From the NCBI GenBank assembly GCA_949751835.1, contig CATKHK010000073.1, positions 124,001 through 188,000 of the forward strand: a stretch of 64,000 bases of DNA, given 5' to 3'. A program made the translations under genes and the position numbers. Shown one piece after another: positions 45,834-57,369 of the stretch. Within the stretch, counting starts at the first letter, position 1, and the number at the start of each line of letters is the position of its first letter. The notes under the pieces were generated by a model. That model did no database searches, was not told the origin of the DNA, and worked only from the letters and a program-made list of their open reading frames with translations. This DNA is from Blepharisma japonicum (Eukaryota > Ciliophora > Heterotrichea > Heterotrichida > Blepharismidae).

Positions 45834-48299
45834 ATGTCAAAACTTTTATCTAGACTTGGCACCAAGAAACAAGTATATTCTTATGATATCAAAATACACA
45901 GCCTTCAGCTTGCTTTAAGTCTACCAGTCAAAATAAACATAATTTGAAAAAGAAGTAATATTTAGCAAGGAAAAAAAAGAATTGAAACTCGTTATAAACA
46001 TCCCCTCTCCCCATCTGCAGGGAGCGTAGAAATTAATGAAACTTTAACAATGATAAACACTCTTTATCAAGAAAAAAGTGGAAAATTCAATAGAAAAAAA
46101 GCTATTTTGACTGTTCAAGCGATAATTGATGAAAGAGGAGCGAAAAAGATAGGAAGTTTGACGTTAAATATCTCTGAATATCAAGCTCATCAGCTGAATA
46201 TGCAGTATTTTTCACTTGAATCTTGCCCTGATAAGACTGCGAAAATTTGTATTTCTATTAAAGCACAGCCACTTGGGGAAGCTGTGGTTACCGATACAGT
46301 TAGTGAAGCTTCTGGGGTATCAGGGATAAGTATGGGGACAGAAGGGGACTATAAAGGCCCTTTATTTTTAGATCAAGATACTTTAATTGATCAAGAAGAA
46401 GCACTTGCTCCAAAAATCATACAGGGAAGCCAAAATAAGCCACCGATATTAAAACCTCCTCCAATGAAGTTACCTGAAAGTAATGTTTCAATGAAAAAAA
46501 CTAACGAAAATGATGAGGATTCTAAAAAGTTACTTGATATCAGAGCTAAAATCTCTATTTTGGAAAAAGAAAATATTCAGCTTAGAAGTGAAAAAGAAGA
46601 CTTAAAAGTTCAACTCGGAGTCGCTTTAGAAAAATCAATTAAAGAAAGAGAAAATAATTTTGAACTAATAAAAAGGCTTGATGGTGAATTGCAAGAAACT
46701 AAGAAAAAATCAGAAAAATCAAGTAAAAAAATATCAAAAAGGGAAGAAAAAATTTCAAAATTAAAATTGCTTAATGAAAGATTATTAGAGGATTTAAAAG
46801 AGACAGAGAAAACTGTAAACGAAGGAGCATTGGATAAGGAAAGACTTAGAACTGATAATTGAAAATTAAGAGAAAGCTTAAGAGAAACAATTGATAAATC
46901 AAATAAGCTTCAAAAACAGCTGGAGATGGCTAATGATGAAAATATTATCTTAAAAGCAAATCTTGAGAATATTCAGCAGCAAAATATAGATTTGCAAACA
47001 AATTTCGAAAATTTCAGGAAAATTTCTGCAGAAAATGGTGACAGTTCAATTGGAGCGGTTCCAGCTTCATATAAAAGAAACTCTGAAAATTACACAAAAA
47101 CTTTAAAAATGCAATTAGAAACAGCTAGCCGTGAAAGAGAAGAAGCTTTATCCCAACAAACAGAGCTCACACTCCAAATCCAAAGATATAAAACTGAAAA
47201 AATGAAAATTGAAGAAAAATACAAAGATGATCTCGAAAATTTTGAAAAAGAAATTGAAAAGCTTAGAGAAGAAAATTACGAATTAAAGCAAAAATATGAT
47301 CAAGAATCACTAGACAGAAAAATAAATGAGAGAAAAACACTTATCCAAAATGAAGACACTGATCTTAAGCTGAGAAGATTAACACTAAATTTCCAAGAAA
47401 TTAAAAATACAAAAGAAAAGCTTGAGCAGGCTGTAGCAGATTATGAAGTAAAATTAAACCAAAGAAACACAGAATATCAAAGCGGATATTTAGATTTGCA
47501 ATATTTTAAAGACCAAGTAGAAAATAAAGAAAAAGATATTAAAAAGCTGAAAAATGAATTGAGAGAAAAGGAAAAAGAAATTGGAGAGATTTATTCGTCA
47601 AAAGAAATACTGGATAATGAAAATTGGGTGCTGAGAGAGCAGATAAAAAAACTAACAGAAAGCGAGTTTTCTGATCCAGCCACTTTTATTATGCAAGAGC
47701 AAATTCATGAGCTGGAAAATAGAGTGACTACACAAGAATTTGCGTTTAATCAAGAAAAAGCCTCTCTTAAAGAACAAATTGATATACTAGAAAAACAATT
47801 AGAAATCCTTGAAGAAGCCAAACAAAAAGAATCAAAAAATTTTGAAGACCAAATTGGAAAAACTTTAGTCCAAAATAGACTATTAAAGCAGCAAATAGAA
47901 GAGTCAAAAATTAATACTTTATCTGAAGAAAAAGCAAAAAATTCCACAATGGTTAAACTAATAGAAGAAAATTGTTCTCAAAATATCCAAATGTACCAGC
48001 TTGAAAACAATGATTTAAAAGCCAGACTCAAAAAGCTAGAAGAAGATTACAAAATAATAGAAAAAAAATATTTAGACCTAAAGTTCAGTATAGCTAACTC
48101 TGAAATGGCAAAAGAAAACCTTGAAAAAAAGTATAAAGAAGCCCAAGAACAAATGAGGGACTATTCTGCACAATTTACAGCAATGGAAGTCGAGCTTTAT
48201 AAAGTCAATGAGCGCTTTGGAGAAACTTTAAATATGAATAATGAGCTGGAAGGAAAAATACACAAATTAAAGCAAAAATTGAAGGGAGTCAAGAATTAA
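45834..48299 (+). CDS. NT-type C2 domain and long coiled-coil protein
   Basis: 816 residues after a 15-nt intron (45955-45969) whose TAG would otherwise stop the frame. Residues about 1-145 look like an N-terminal C2 (EEIG1/EHBP1 type): IKIHSLQLALSLPVKINIIWKR-like strand start, EINETLTM, KFNRKKAILTVQ, IGSLTLNISEYQ. A linker of Ser/Pro follows, then about 550 residues of nearly continuous coiled coil with Glu/Lys/Leu heptads. A TGA-Trp at 46859-46861 joins the parts. Possibly a membrane-cytoskeleton tether. The exact function is unknown. Confidence 0.78.
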
Positions 48300-48325
48300 T
48301 AGTGTAAATAATTATATATATAATT

Positions 48326-48790
48326 ATGATCGGAAATTTCGAGCTAGCTTTTGAGCAAATGTACCAAACCTTTAACCAATTATTTAAGCCAGGTACTTTT
48401 TGGAATATTCAGCGAAAACTTCTCACAAAGTACATAGATGAGCTCCTGGAAAATCCTAGTGATCATAATAGAATCGATCTCAACAGCAAAGCATTTAATG
48501 AATTTGGCATGGGCATGGAGGCCGTTTTAATATCAATAGGTTTTACAAAAGAAGACTCAATTTTGGTATATCAAGGCAACATTGATGAATTATCTCAAAA
48601 TAAAGATCAAATTATAAAAATCATTGATGAGCGAAAATACTTCAGCTTCGCTGAAGTTAGTGAAATAATTAGCAAAGGAGAGCAGCCTCCAGGGATTAAA
48701 CAAATAGATGACAGAGCTATACAAGAGCCTCCTTCTGTATCAACTCTTCAGAGACCACAAAAACCATGGGAAAGAGCAGAAAACTCTTAA
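48326..48790 (+). CDS. Hypothetical protein, PUB-like
   Basis: 154 residues. The first 90 are helical (RKLLTKYIDELLENPSDHNRID-like, then FNEFGMGMEAVLISIGF), a pattern reminiscent of PUB/PUG domains that bind p97/VCP, but the likeness is weak. The C-terminal 50 residues are Pro/Gln-rich and end PWERAENS. Single exon, TAA stop, 26 nt after the coiled-coil gene. Confidence 0.55.
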   Translation: MIGNFELAFEQMYQTFNQLFKPGTFWNIQRKLLTKYIDELLENPSDHNRIDLNSKAFNEFGMGMEAVLISIGFTKEDSILVYQGNIDELSQNKDQIIKIIDERKYFSFAEVSEIISKGEQPPGIKQIDDRAIQEPPSVSTLQRPQKPWERAENS

Positions 48791-48832
48791 ATATTTAAAT
48801 CCCCAAACATAATAAAACTTAATAATCTAGAA

Positions 48833-50617
48833 ATGGAGTGCCCCACTTGCTTTGAGATCTACAACGACGATGCAAAAAAGCCTCATAATCTTGAATGTGG
48901 TCATACTTTTTGCGAAGAATGCTTAGCACGGTTATTACAGACAGCAAGGATCCAATGCCCCGCATGTAGAAAATCATTTAACAATATTGTCCCGAAGCTT
49001 CTCCCTGTAAACTTTATAGCTGCCGATTTAGCTCGAAAATATCATGAGGATAGAAAGAAGCTTGTTATGTGTGAAAAACACCCTTTTGACCCTATTAAAT
49101 TCTTTTGTAATACATGCGATGAATGCATTTGCATTGAGTGCATTATTAGCCATAGTGGGCACCAATTTGTCAAGCAAGAGGAAAGCATTAAAGTTTTGAG
49201 GTCAAGAATTGAGAAAGTTGGGAGTAGAATTGATATTTGTATAGATAAAACTAATAAGGCGAAAAAAGAAATATCTAAAGAAGAAGCCTCTTTAAATCAA
49301 CGTAAAGAAGCTGACAAACAAAAAATTGAAACCGATTTTAACACCATGATAGAAATGCTGATAAATCGTAGAGATCAGCTGCTAAATATCTATGAAAATA
49401 TGATTGGAATTGAAGTAAGCAGACTTAAAGAAGAGCAAGGGAAACTTGATAATCAAGAACATGAAATTCTAAGTGTCAAGCAAATTCTCCAAAACAAATC
49501 TGAAGAGCTTCAGTTTCTTACAGATTCAAGTCTAATAGGCGGAAAATATGCAGAAGAAATAAACTTAATCAGAGAAAAAGTCACGAATTTAGAGTCCACT
49601 ACATGTGGAGCTATAAATTTATTAACAATGTGCCCTACAGTCGATATTAATATAACTCTGTATTTAGACTATATCCAAAATATTGGAAATATTATATGAG
49701 ACCCTAGAAGAAACTATGAAATAACAGAGCCGTTGATCTGTTACTTTGGAGACAAAAATAAAGTAATGACCTATGATATCAACTCTAATACCTGGGACTT
49801 AAAAACTTATTATGGGCCCTATGAGTTTAATTATTATGCAGCTGCAGTTGCTCTTCCTGATGGTAGTGCTCTTATAACAGGTGGTGGAAGCTCCAATTCT
49901 GTCTATCATTACAAAAATAAAACAATTTATTTAAAACAGTCAATGATACAGATAAGAAAAGAACACTCAGCAGTCTGCATAAATAATTATGTATATGCCC
50001 TTGGAGGCTATGATGGGATGGTTAATGGGTTTCTTAAACAGACCGAAAGATATTGCATTCAAACTGACACTTGAGAAGAATGCGCTAACATGAACGTCCC
50101 CAGATGTGCTTTTAGTGCCACAGTTGTAAATAACCGTTATATCTATATATTTGGTGGCTATGATGGGACACAAAGACTAGGAAGTATCGAAAAATATAAC
50201 CCAGAACTCAATATATGGCTTGAAATTAGAGCAAGCTTACAGTTTCCACTGTCAAACTGTGCATGTTTTTCTCCAGAGCGAAATAAAGTGATTGTGCTAG
50301 GCGGGGGGTTTTCTTCAGGATTCTCATTATCTGTAGAAAAACTTGATATAGAAACGGAAACATGGGTTTCTTTGCCTATGATGACCGAAGGTAGGGACTT
50401 AAGAAATAAGGTGACATATTTTAATGGAAATGCCTATTGTGTAGGAGGTTATAGTTTTAAAGCAGAAATGATTAATTTAGCGAGAGAAATGTGAATTCAA
50501 CTGCCTAATTATTTGGTAAGTGATAATTTGGATTCATGGTCTTCAGCACTGACTTATAGATTGGTTGAAAAAAGAGAAAGCGAGGCTGTGTCAAGAGCTT
50601 CTTCTATGAAAATATAG
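48833..50617 (+). CDS. TRIM-type protein: RING, B-box, coiled coil, kelch repeats
   Basis: 594 residues. RING (residues 1-45): CPTCFEIY, CGHTFCEECL, CPAC. B-box 2 (about 78-115): CEKHPFDPIKFFCNTCDECIC, CIISHSGH. Coiled coil about 120-240. Then kelch repeats from about 300 (ITGGGSS, YALGGYDG, YIFGGYDGT, IVLGGGFS, YCVGGYS), some Trp being TGA (49697-49699, 50072-50074, 50492-50494). The order is that of animal TRIM/RBCC ubiquitin ligases with a propeller in the substrate-binding place. Probably an E3 ligase. Stop TAG, directly before the duplicated 3' sequence. Confidence 0.9.
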
Positions 50618-50697
50618 GGTTAATAATTATTATAAAAATAACTTTATGAACTAAAAATGTTGATTAAAGTTTAGTTCAAATATCCTATATAGTAAGT
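50591..50697. repeat. Direct repeat copy A (3' end of TRIM-kelch gene)
   Basis: About 100 nt at the end of the TRIM-kelch gene and its 3' flank recur 130 nt downstream (copy B at 50721-50838). The first 90 positions align without gaps; by hand count about 75 match. Copy A holds the last codons and the TAG stop. Confidence 0.8.
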
Positions 50698-50720
50698 ACC
50701 ATGCTATTAAATGGGGGCGA

Positions 50721-50838
50721 GTCAGAGCTTCTTCCATAAAAATATAAGATTAATAATTATTATAAAAACAGCTTTATGAACTGAAATTATTGATTAAAGT
50801 ATTGTTCAAGCATCATTGTCATTGCCTATATAGTCAGC
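50721..50838. repeat. Direct repeat copy B (3' end of AIF-like gene)
   Basis: Second copy of the repeat, offset 130 nt from copy A, with about 10 extra bases near 50815-50825. It overlaps the last codons and stop of the AIF-like reductase on the opposite strand, so the duplication has supplied or replaced that gene's 3' end. Confidence 0.8.
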
Positions 50839-52590
50839 ACAATGACTGCAAGCATTTTCTTTCGCTTTTTCTGAAATAGTGTTGAAATTTGCTTCCCCTT
50901 TAATAAATTCATTTTTCGAAGGCATAAAACCTTTAGTAAGGGCAATTCTAAGCTTCAAAATCGCCCCTGGCCAATTGCAAGCTGCAGCTCCAATACAATT
51001 GTCTCCTTTAAAGTAATAAGTTATTTTCCCAACTTTAAATAAGTCTGGGTCATTTTTCGTCTCAGTGAAGCTCCAGTCTTTTCCAGCTCCAAAGCCTACA
51101 AACTGTACATTAAGCCACTGGTTGCTCCAAAAGAAAGGCAAATCATCGTATTCGTGTCTCTTCCCAGCCATATTGGAAGCGGCTCTCATTCCTTGGGCTT
51201 GGGCGACCTGCCAATGTTCAATTCTTTCATGAGAATTTGTCAATTCGCTATGGAATGAAGCAATATCTCCACAGGCATAAATATTAGGGTCACTAGTTTG
51301 GAGAAGTTCATTGACTTTGACTGATTTGTCTTTAGGGTTTAATAAGGATGGAGGGATATAATCTGTTACTATTTGGGCCCCAGTTGCAACAAGCACTAAA
51401 TCAGCTTTGATTTCTTCTTCTCCAGTCTGGGTTGGGATTGTTACACTTTTAACTTTTCCATTCTCTTGATTTATCGATTTCGCAGACACTCCTGCAATTA
51501 CACGATTTCCTTTAGAAATTTGGGTCTGTATCAATAAATTAGCAATATCATGAGCAAAAATCCTTTCAAGCGGCTTTGGGTCGAATTCGACGATGGTAAT
51601 ATTCGCATCTGGAAGTTTTCTTCTTAATGAAGTTGCAGCTTCAAGTCCAAGAAAAGAGCCGCCTATAATTACAACGTCTTTAGCGGTTGGCAAACTTTCT
51701 TTGATTTTCTTATGGTCTTCAGCGTTTCTAATAGTCACCACATTTTTTATACTTGACACAGCTTCTTGGATTTGCGGGGGAACTCTTGCTGCAGACCCAG
51801 AAGCTAATAGAAGTTTATCATATGTAATTTGTTCACCATTTCCTAAAACAACTTGTTTTTGGTCTGGGACAATCATTTTTACTTCAGCTTGTTTTCTGAA
51901 TTCTATACCGAATTCATCATAAAAGTCTTGCTTTCTGAGCAAAATATCGTCGACACTGGCATCAAAATTTTTGGAGAGTACAACTCTATCATAAGCCAAA
52001 TGGTTTTCTTTGCTTAAAATTGTGATTTTTCCTGTAAAACCTTCAATTCTTAAAGTTTCAGCTGCCATATGTCCTGCAGTGCCTCCGCCTACAATAACAA
52101 AATGGGTTTCATTGCTCGGGTCTCGCTTCACCATTCTGCGATTGTTGATATATTGAGCGACATTGTCTTTTTTCTCATTTGGAACTTCAATAACAACTTC
52201 TTTATTTACAACTCCTACTTTATATTTAGGAATCGACTTAATCCCAGGTGCTGTTGTCATTTCTCCATTTCTCACATCAAATTCTGCAGCATGCCAAGGA
52301 CACATAACATTATACCCATTCATAAATCCCATATGAAGTGGTGCTCCATAATGTGAGCATTTTCCTCCAACCGCATAGAGCCCTGAGTTAACTTCAGCAA
52401 GCAGAATGATATTGTCTGGATTTGGCCCGACCTGTACAGCTTTCATCATCCCATCTGTAACCTCGTTTTCTTTACAAACCACAATCCTTTGAGGCTTATT
52501 TGACTCAGAAAAATTTCTTACCTTGGTAGTCCAGATTTTTGAAACAAAATTATGTCTTGTGATAGCTCGACAGAATTTAGAACTGAGCAT
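50794..52590 (-). CDS. Rieske/AIF-type NAD(P)H oxidoreductase (AIFM3-like)
   Basis: 598 residues. An N-terminal basic, Ser-rich presequence (MLSSKFCRAITRHNF) suggests mitochondria. Rieske iron-sulphur domain: CSHYGAPLH and CPWHAAEF give both Cys-His pairs. Then an FAD/NAD(P) domain: VIVGGGTAGHMAAETL, YDKLLLASGS, VVIIGGSFLGLEAA, VLVATGA and IYACGDIA. C-terminal reductase-like domain with DLPFFWSNQW. This is the AIFM3/AIF-like layout. A TGA at 50806-50808 is read as Trp, extending the protein by four residues to TAA at 50794-50796; the last codons lie in the copied repeat. ATG at 52590 chosen over upstream TTG/CTG codons. Confidence 0.92.
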
Positions 52591-52675
52591 AATAGACCAA
52601 TAATTAATATGGCTTTTGCCACATTTCAGCAAGATAGCTATAAGAATTTAAATTAGTCGTTTCTAATAATAAGTT

Positions 52676-55594
52676 ATGATGGACGTGAAATACAAAATTG
52701 AAATAAAGGACCCATATGAGGAAGAAAATATAATATCGACAGAAAAAATACGAGGAGAATCGCCTTCTGTTGCAGATATTGAAGCTGAAGAACAAGAAAA
52801 ATCTCATGATTCAAAATCTCAAAAATCAGAAATATCTCAAGTCTCAAAATCTCAAAAATCAGAAAAATCATATTCACAAAAATCCCAAAAATCTGGAAAA
52901 TCCCAAAAGTCAGAGAAATCATTATCTCATGCTAGTAAAAATCCTGAAATTGAGATCAACAATTCTCAAGACCTAGAAGAAGTAGCTCAAGACCCAGAAA
53001 ATCCTGATCAACCTCCAGAATCTCAAGAAAATTCAAAACAAGATGAGCCAAAACCCCAGAGAAAAATATACAACGCTTGTAACTTAAACAACTCCAATAT
53101 ATATGAAGAAGACAAAGCCAGGCTAGAAGAAGCTATTAAAGCTATAGAAAGCACAAAAGACATCGTTATGCAAGTCCTAAATCTATTTAGAGAAGAAGAT
53201 AGCAAGCTATATAATAAGCTAATCAGCAAAGGAGTCAAAGGAAAACACTTGAAATTTTTGCTGTCAGAACTATATTTGAGAGTAAATATGTTCCCAGAAA
53301 GCGCCTTGATATTTTTATTAAATTCTTATGATGAAGTTGGCTTGGGGAGGCTCTTTTTGTCATTCTACTTAGAGTTCGATGAAAGTAATGATAGAAAAAT
53401 GCAGGAGGACGAGCTAGAGCAATGCATTGAGTTTTTAGGACTAAAAGATTATATAGGAAAAGAGAAAATGATAGCTGCTTTGAAAATTATTGGTATAGAT
53501 GCATCAAATAAGCTTAGTTTTTTACAAGAAGGATCTGCTGCACAAAAAATCTTAAATGACGAAACTCGTAGTCACTTATTCCAAATTTTAAAAGTCAAAA
53601 GAGAAAAGCCTGCTGAAGATGCCCCACAAAGTATTATGAATATTGGGAAAGCTTTGCTATTTCTTGGAGAAAATAAATCTGACGATTATGTTGATTTCTC
53701 GACAATCTTACCATATCTTATAGCTTGTTTTTTAGAAGTGGAAATCAAGTCTTTTTTTAAAAAACAGAATATGTTTCGTATTCATTTAGGATTTCCTTAT
53801 AAAGTGCTTGATAATGGTAAAGTCAAATTTGACCCTAATGGACAAGTAGGTGGATTATATCGTACATTTATTAGCTACCTAAGAGGAGAAGCAGATATAA
53901 ATAAAGAAGTCTTAACTTATAGAATTGTCTCCAAAGCTCTCATTGCTTATAGGTCAGAAGGATATTGCGAGTCTATAACACTTGAAGGGCTTGAAAGAAT
54001 TCTAAAAAAAGTCAGAACTATTATGGACGTCGACTTAATTTCAGGACTTGAAAAGAAAAAATTTACCATGAAACAAATCCTTCCTTTTCTTGCTGCACAG
54101 TTTGCGACGGAAAGTACATGAAATACAGTACAAGTCAAAAACTCAATTGAAAAATATGACCATTTAGTCCACTGGGAAGGTGGTGGGAATATTTACAAAA
54201 TAAAAAAAGCAAGAATCCATAAGCTTCTAGCAAAAGAAATAAGTGTGGATTCAAAAGTGCCGATTGATGTTTTGACTCTAGCGCTAAATAAAGTACTCAA
54301 AAAACTAATACCGACTATTAATACCTCAGCAGCTTACCATGTAGTAAAACAGCTGTCTAAATTTGAGGGAATTTATGATAAAGCTACCAAACTTTTCTCA
54401 ATGAAAGCTATTTTTGAAGAAGATGATATATACGCCAGGCTTTATGACTATACAATGAACACCAGATTAGACGTTTTTTTAGTAAATGTGCAGCGCAAAG
54501 ATGAATTAAATTTATATAAATTATCAAGAAATTTAGATAAAGCAGAAGAAAAATTCCAGTTAATTTGTGATGGAAAATATAGATTTGGAGCCGAGTTAAT
54601 ACATGTTATTCTTGATAAAGGCTTAAAAGGAGTAGAAGAAGACCAAGAAAAGCAGAAGGACGTACAGAGGAGATTTATGGTGGAAAAAGCATTAAGATTT
54701 TTATTCGACAGACCTGACGATTACCAACCCAAAAATGCTGAAGAAAAAGATGGGACAAACGATTTAGATAAAAGTACAAAAAAAGGGAAAAGTACTGAGG
54801 AAGATCCTTCAAAAAATAGAGCAAAAGAGTTGCAAAACGCGAATGAAAGACAGATGAAGCTACAAGCACAGTCTAATAAAATTGATAGGCTTATCAGTGA
54901 GGTCGAAAACTTAAAGCTGGCTAGAACTTTAAATACAAAAGAAAGCGGCGCATTTCCGAATTCTAGAGAAGTCAACCCTTTGGTTCTTCTAAATATGATT
55001 GATTCTGCAAACTCTGATAGTAAAGATCTGTTAAAGCTTAAAGAATATTTAAAGGAAAATGAAGACCAGCTCACCTATCAAGATGTGGCCAAATTTTTAA
55101 CTATTGAAAGAGTGAAAAAGACTAAATCAAAAAACGCCCGAAAACATAATCTCATTATAAACTCAAAAAGCCGCTATCTTATCAATCAAAATAATATAGA
55201 CGAATATTATGACAATTATGAAGACCTCTCAGAACCAGAAGAAATTACTTCAGAAATTACTACCAAAGAAGAATCAAAAACTGAAGAAGACGAAGACTCA
55301 GACTCTAAAGATGAGTCAGTCGTAGTGGAAGAGAAAAAAGAAAAAAAAGTCAGAAATATTCGAGATAATGATTTTAAAATCAAATATGTAATGGGAAGTC
55401 TTTATGACGAAGAAAAGGTGAAAAATATGAAACTTAAACCTTCTCCAAAAGATGCAGAATTTAAGTTGAAACCAACCCCATTATTTGAGAAATTAAGAGA
55501 ACAGAACAGAAGTGTGTTCTCTTCTGACCCTGGTCAGCCAAAACAAGAAAGTAAAATTGAAAAATCCCGAGGCTGCGAATGCAAATTATTTTAA
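52676..55594 (+). CDS. Large unknown protein with KSQKSE repeats, EF-hand-like loop and CaaX end
   Basis: 972 residues in one frame joined by a TGA-Trp at 54119-54121. N-terminal low-complexity region (about 42-85) of overlapping SQKSEKS units. Middle and C-terminal parts are helical and charged; DESNDRKMQEDE (about residue 235) fits an EF-hand loop at most calcium positions. The C-terminus is CECKLF, so the last four residues CKLF could be a CaaX box, with Phe suggesting geranylgeranylation. No catalytic domain seen. It might be a calcium-responsive cortical or cytoskeletal protein, but this is only inference. Divergent from the AIF-like gene. Confidence 0.6.
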
Positions 55595-55631
55595 AAAATA
55601 TTAATTTTAGCTATTTTTAATAGTGACAAAA

Positions 55632-56897
55632 ATGGAACCTTCAACTAGAAATAATCCGCCAGGGCCTCCAAGAAATCCTTATGCAATTTCTCACGTAGGA
55701 GGTCCTTCTATAGTAAATAAAAGACAAGTAAATGTAATCGGCGCCACCTTTTTAATTGATGCCAGATATGAAGTTATAGGGACTGTAGGCAGTGGCGCTT
55801 ATGGTGTTGTAGTGTCTGCAAGAGATACTCTTACAGGTCAACGTGTAGCAATAAAAAAAATCGAAAAAGCGTTTGAACATTCTACTTTTACAAAAAGGAC
55901 ATTAAGAGAATTAAAAATACTAAGACTATTAGAGCATGACAATATCATGAGAATTGTGTCTATTCAGCTTCCGCTTTCTAGAGAAGAATTTGACGAAATT
56001 TATGTGATAAGCGAACTCATGGAAACTGATTTAAGCTCAATTATTAAGTCTCCTCAGGTGTTTTCTGATGAGCATTGCCAGTTTTTCTTGTACCAAATCT
56101 TGATGGGTCTAAAGTATATGCATAGTGCAGGAATAATTCACAGAGATTTAAAACCCAGAAACTTGCTTGTGAATTCAAACTGTGATTTAAAAATATGTGA
56201 CTTTGGACTTGCAAGACCTATTATAAGCGATTTAAAAGTATCAGGAGCTCAAATGACTGATTATGTCGCTACGAGATGGTATCGGGCACCTGAAGTCCTT
56301 TTAGCGTACAAAAAATATTCGTCAGCTATGGACATGTGGTCAGTTGGATGTTTATTTGGAGAATTACTATTAAGAAAACCTATTTTACCAGGAAATGATT
56401 CTAATCATCAATTAGACTTAATATTCAATCTAATAGGAACACCTTCTGAAGAAGACATAGAATCCATCCCAAATCCTCTATCAAAAGAAAAAGTCTCCCG
56501 TTTGGCTAAAAAACCGGGAAAAAATTTCCAAACCATTTTCCGGGACGCGAATCCTGATGCTTTAGATTTACTAAGAAAAATGCTTATTTTTAACCCAGAA
56601 AAGCGAATTACAGTTCAAACTGCCTTAGAGCATCCATATTTAGCTACTTTTCACTGTGAAGAAGACGAGCCAACTACAACTCCTGTGTCTATGTTTGATT
56701 TTGAGTTTGAAAAGCAGCCACTAATGATGAGGCAGCTGAAAAACTTAATTTATGAAGAAATTTTACTTTATCATTTTCCTCAAAAAAAGGAAGAGTATGA
56801 AAAACTTAAAGCAGAGTATGACAATCAACAGCAGCAAGCAGGGAAAAATATGCCACAGGAGTTTGAAGAAGAGGAAGAGGAAGAAGAGCTTAATTAA
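55632..56897 (+). CDS. MAP kinase with TDY activation loop
   Basis: 421 residues. ERK-type kinase: glycine loop VGSGAYGVVVSA, AIKKIEKAFEH, HRDLKPRNLLVN, DFGLARP, then the dual-phosphorylation site T-D-Y in QMTDYVATRWYRAPEV (near residue 210), and MWSVGCLFGELLLRKPIL with the MAPK insert (FNLIGTPSEEDIESI). The common-docking region has NLIYEEILLYHF; the tail is acidic (EEEEEEELN). TDY rather than TEY or TGY is the form found in many protist and plant MAPKs. ATG at 55632. All catalytic residues are intact. Confidence 0.95.
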   Translation: MEPSTRNNPPGPPRNPYAISHVGGPSIVNKRQVNVIGATFLIDARYEVIGTVGSGAYGVVVSARDTLTGQRVAIKKIEKAFEHSTFTKRTLRELKILRLLEHDNIMRIVSIQLPLSREEFDEIYVISELMETDLSSIIKSPQVFSDEHCQFFLYQILMGLKYMHSAGIIHRDLKPRNLLVNSNCDLKICDFGLARPIISDLKVSGAQMTDYVATRWYRAPEVLLAYKKYSSAMDMWSVGCLFGELLLRKPILPGNDSNHQLDLIFNLIGTPSEEDIESIPNPLSKEKVSRLAKKPGKNFQTIFRDANPDALDLLRKMLIFNPEKRITVQTALEHPYLATFHCEEDEPTTTPVSMFDFEFEKQPLMMRQLKNLIYEEILLYHFPQKKEEYEKLKAEYDNQQQQAGKNMPQEFEEEEEEEELN

Positions 56898-56988
56898 TGT
56901 TACATAAATAATGAAGAATCGAATAATTAATTATTTATATGTAAAATTGCTGGAATAGTTAGGCTTAGAAAATTATCATAAATATTGA

Positions 56989-57369
56989 TTAATTAGAAGC
57001 TGATCTAAGAATTGCATAAATTTGGTCTGGAGATAGCTGAGTCTCTACCTCTACAATTTTACTTCTTGATTTTTGTGTACCTGGCTTGACTGATACTTGC
57101 CTCTTTTTTACTCCTATGACTTGTGATAAATATTCGCATAATTCTGTATTGGCTTCTCCTTCCCTAGGAGGAGCTGCTACACAGACACCTATATATTGAT
57201 CATTTATTTCAGTGATGGTGCTTTGCCTTGCATTTGGTTTTGCTTGAACAGAGAGAAAAATAGAATTTCCTCGCTTTTTGATACTGTCTGGAACGTTTGA
57301 CTCCATCCTTAAACTCTGAAAAACATATATGGTGGATCTAAATATGCGATTTTTTACCAAAGTAAACAT
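56989..57369 (-). CDS. UPF0235 (DUF167/YggU) family protein
   Basis: 126 residues. The conserved domain is complete: LSVQAKPNARQSTITEI, VCVAAPPREGEANTEL, YLSQVIGVKKRQVSVKPGTQKSRSKIVEV. Family members are small alpha/beta proteins of unknown function found from bacteria to animals (C15orf40). An N-terminal extension of about 22 basic and hydrophobic residues could be a mitochondrial presequence. Single exon. Confidence 0.92.
   Translation of the reverse strand: MFTLVKNRIFRSTIYVFQSLRMESNVPDSIKKRGNSIFLSVQAKPNARQSTITEINDQYIGVCVAAPPREGEANTELCEYLSQVIGVKKRQVSVKPGTQKSRSKIVEVETQLSPDQIYAILRSASN

Noticed and set aside
52674-52922. Minus-strand hydrophobic ORF opposite the KSQKSE repeat
   Set aside because: It is the antisense shadow of a Ser/Lys/Gln repeat, which always gives a Phe/Leu/Ile-rich frame.
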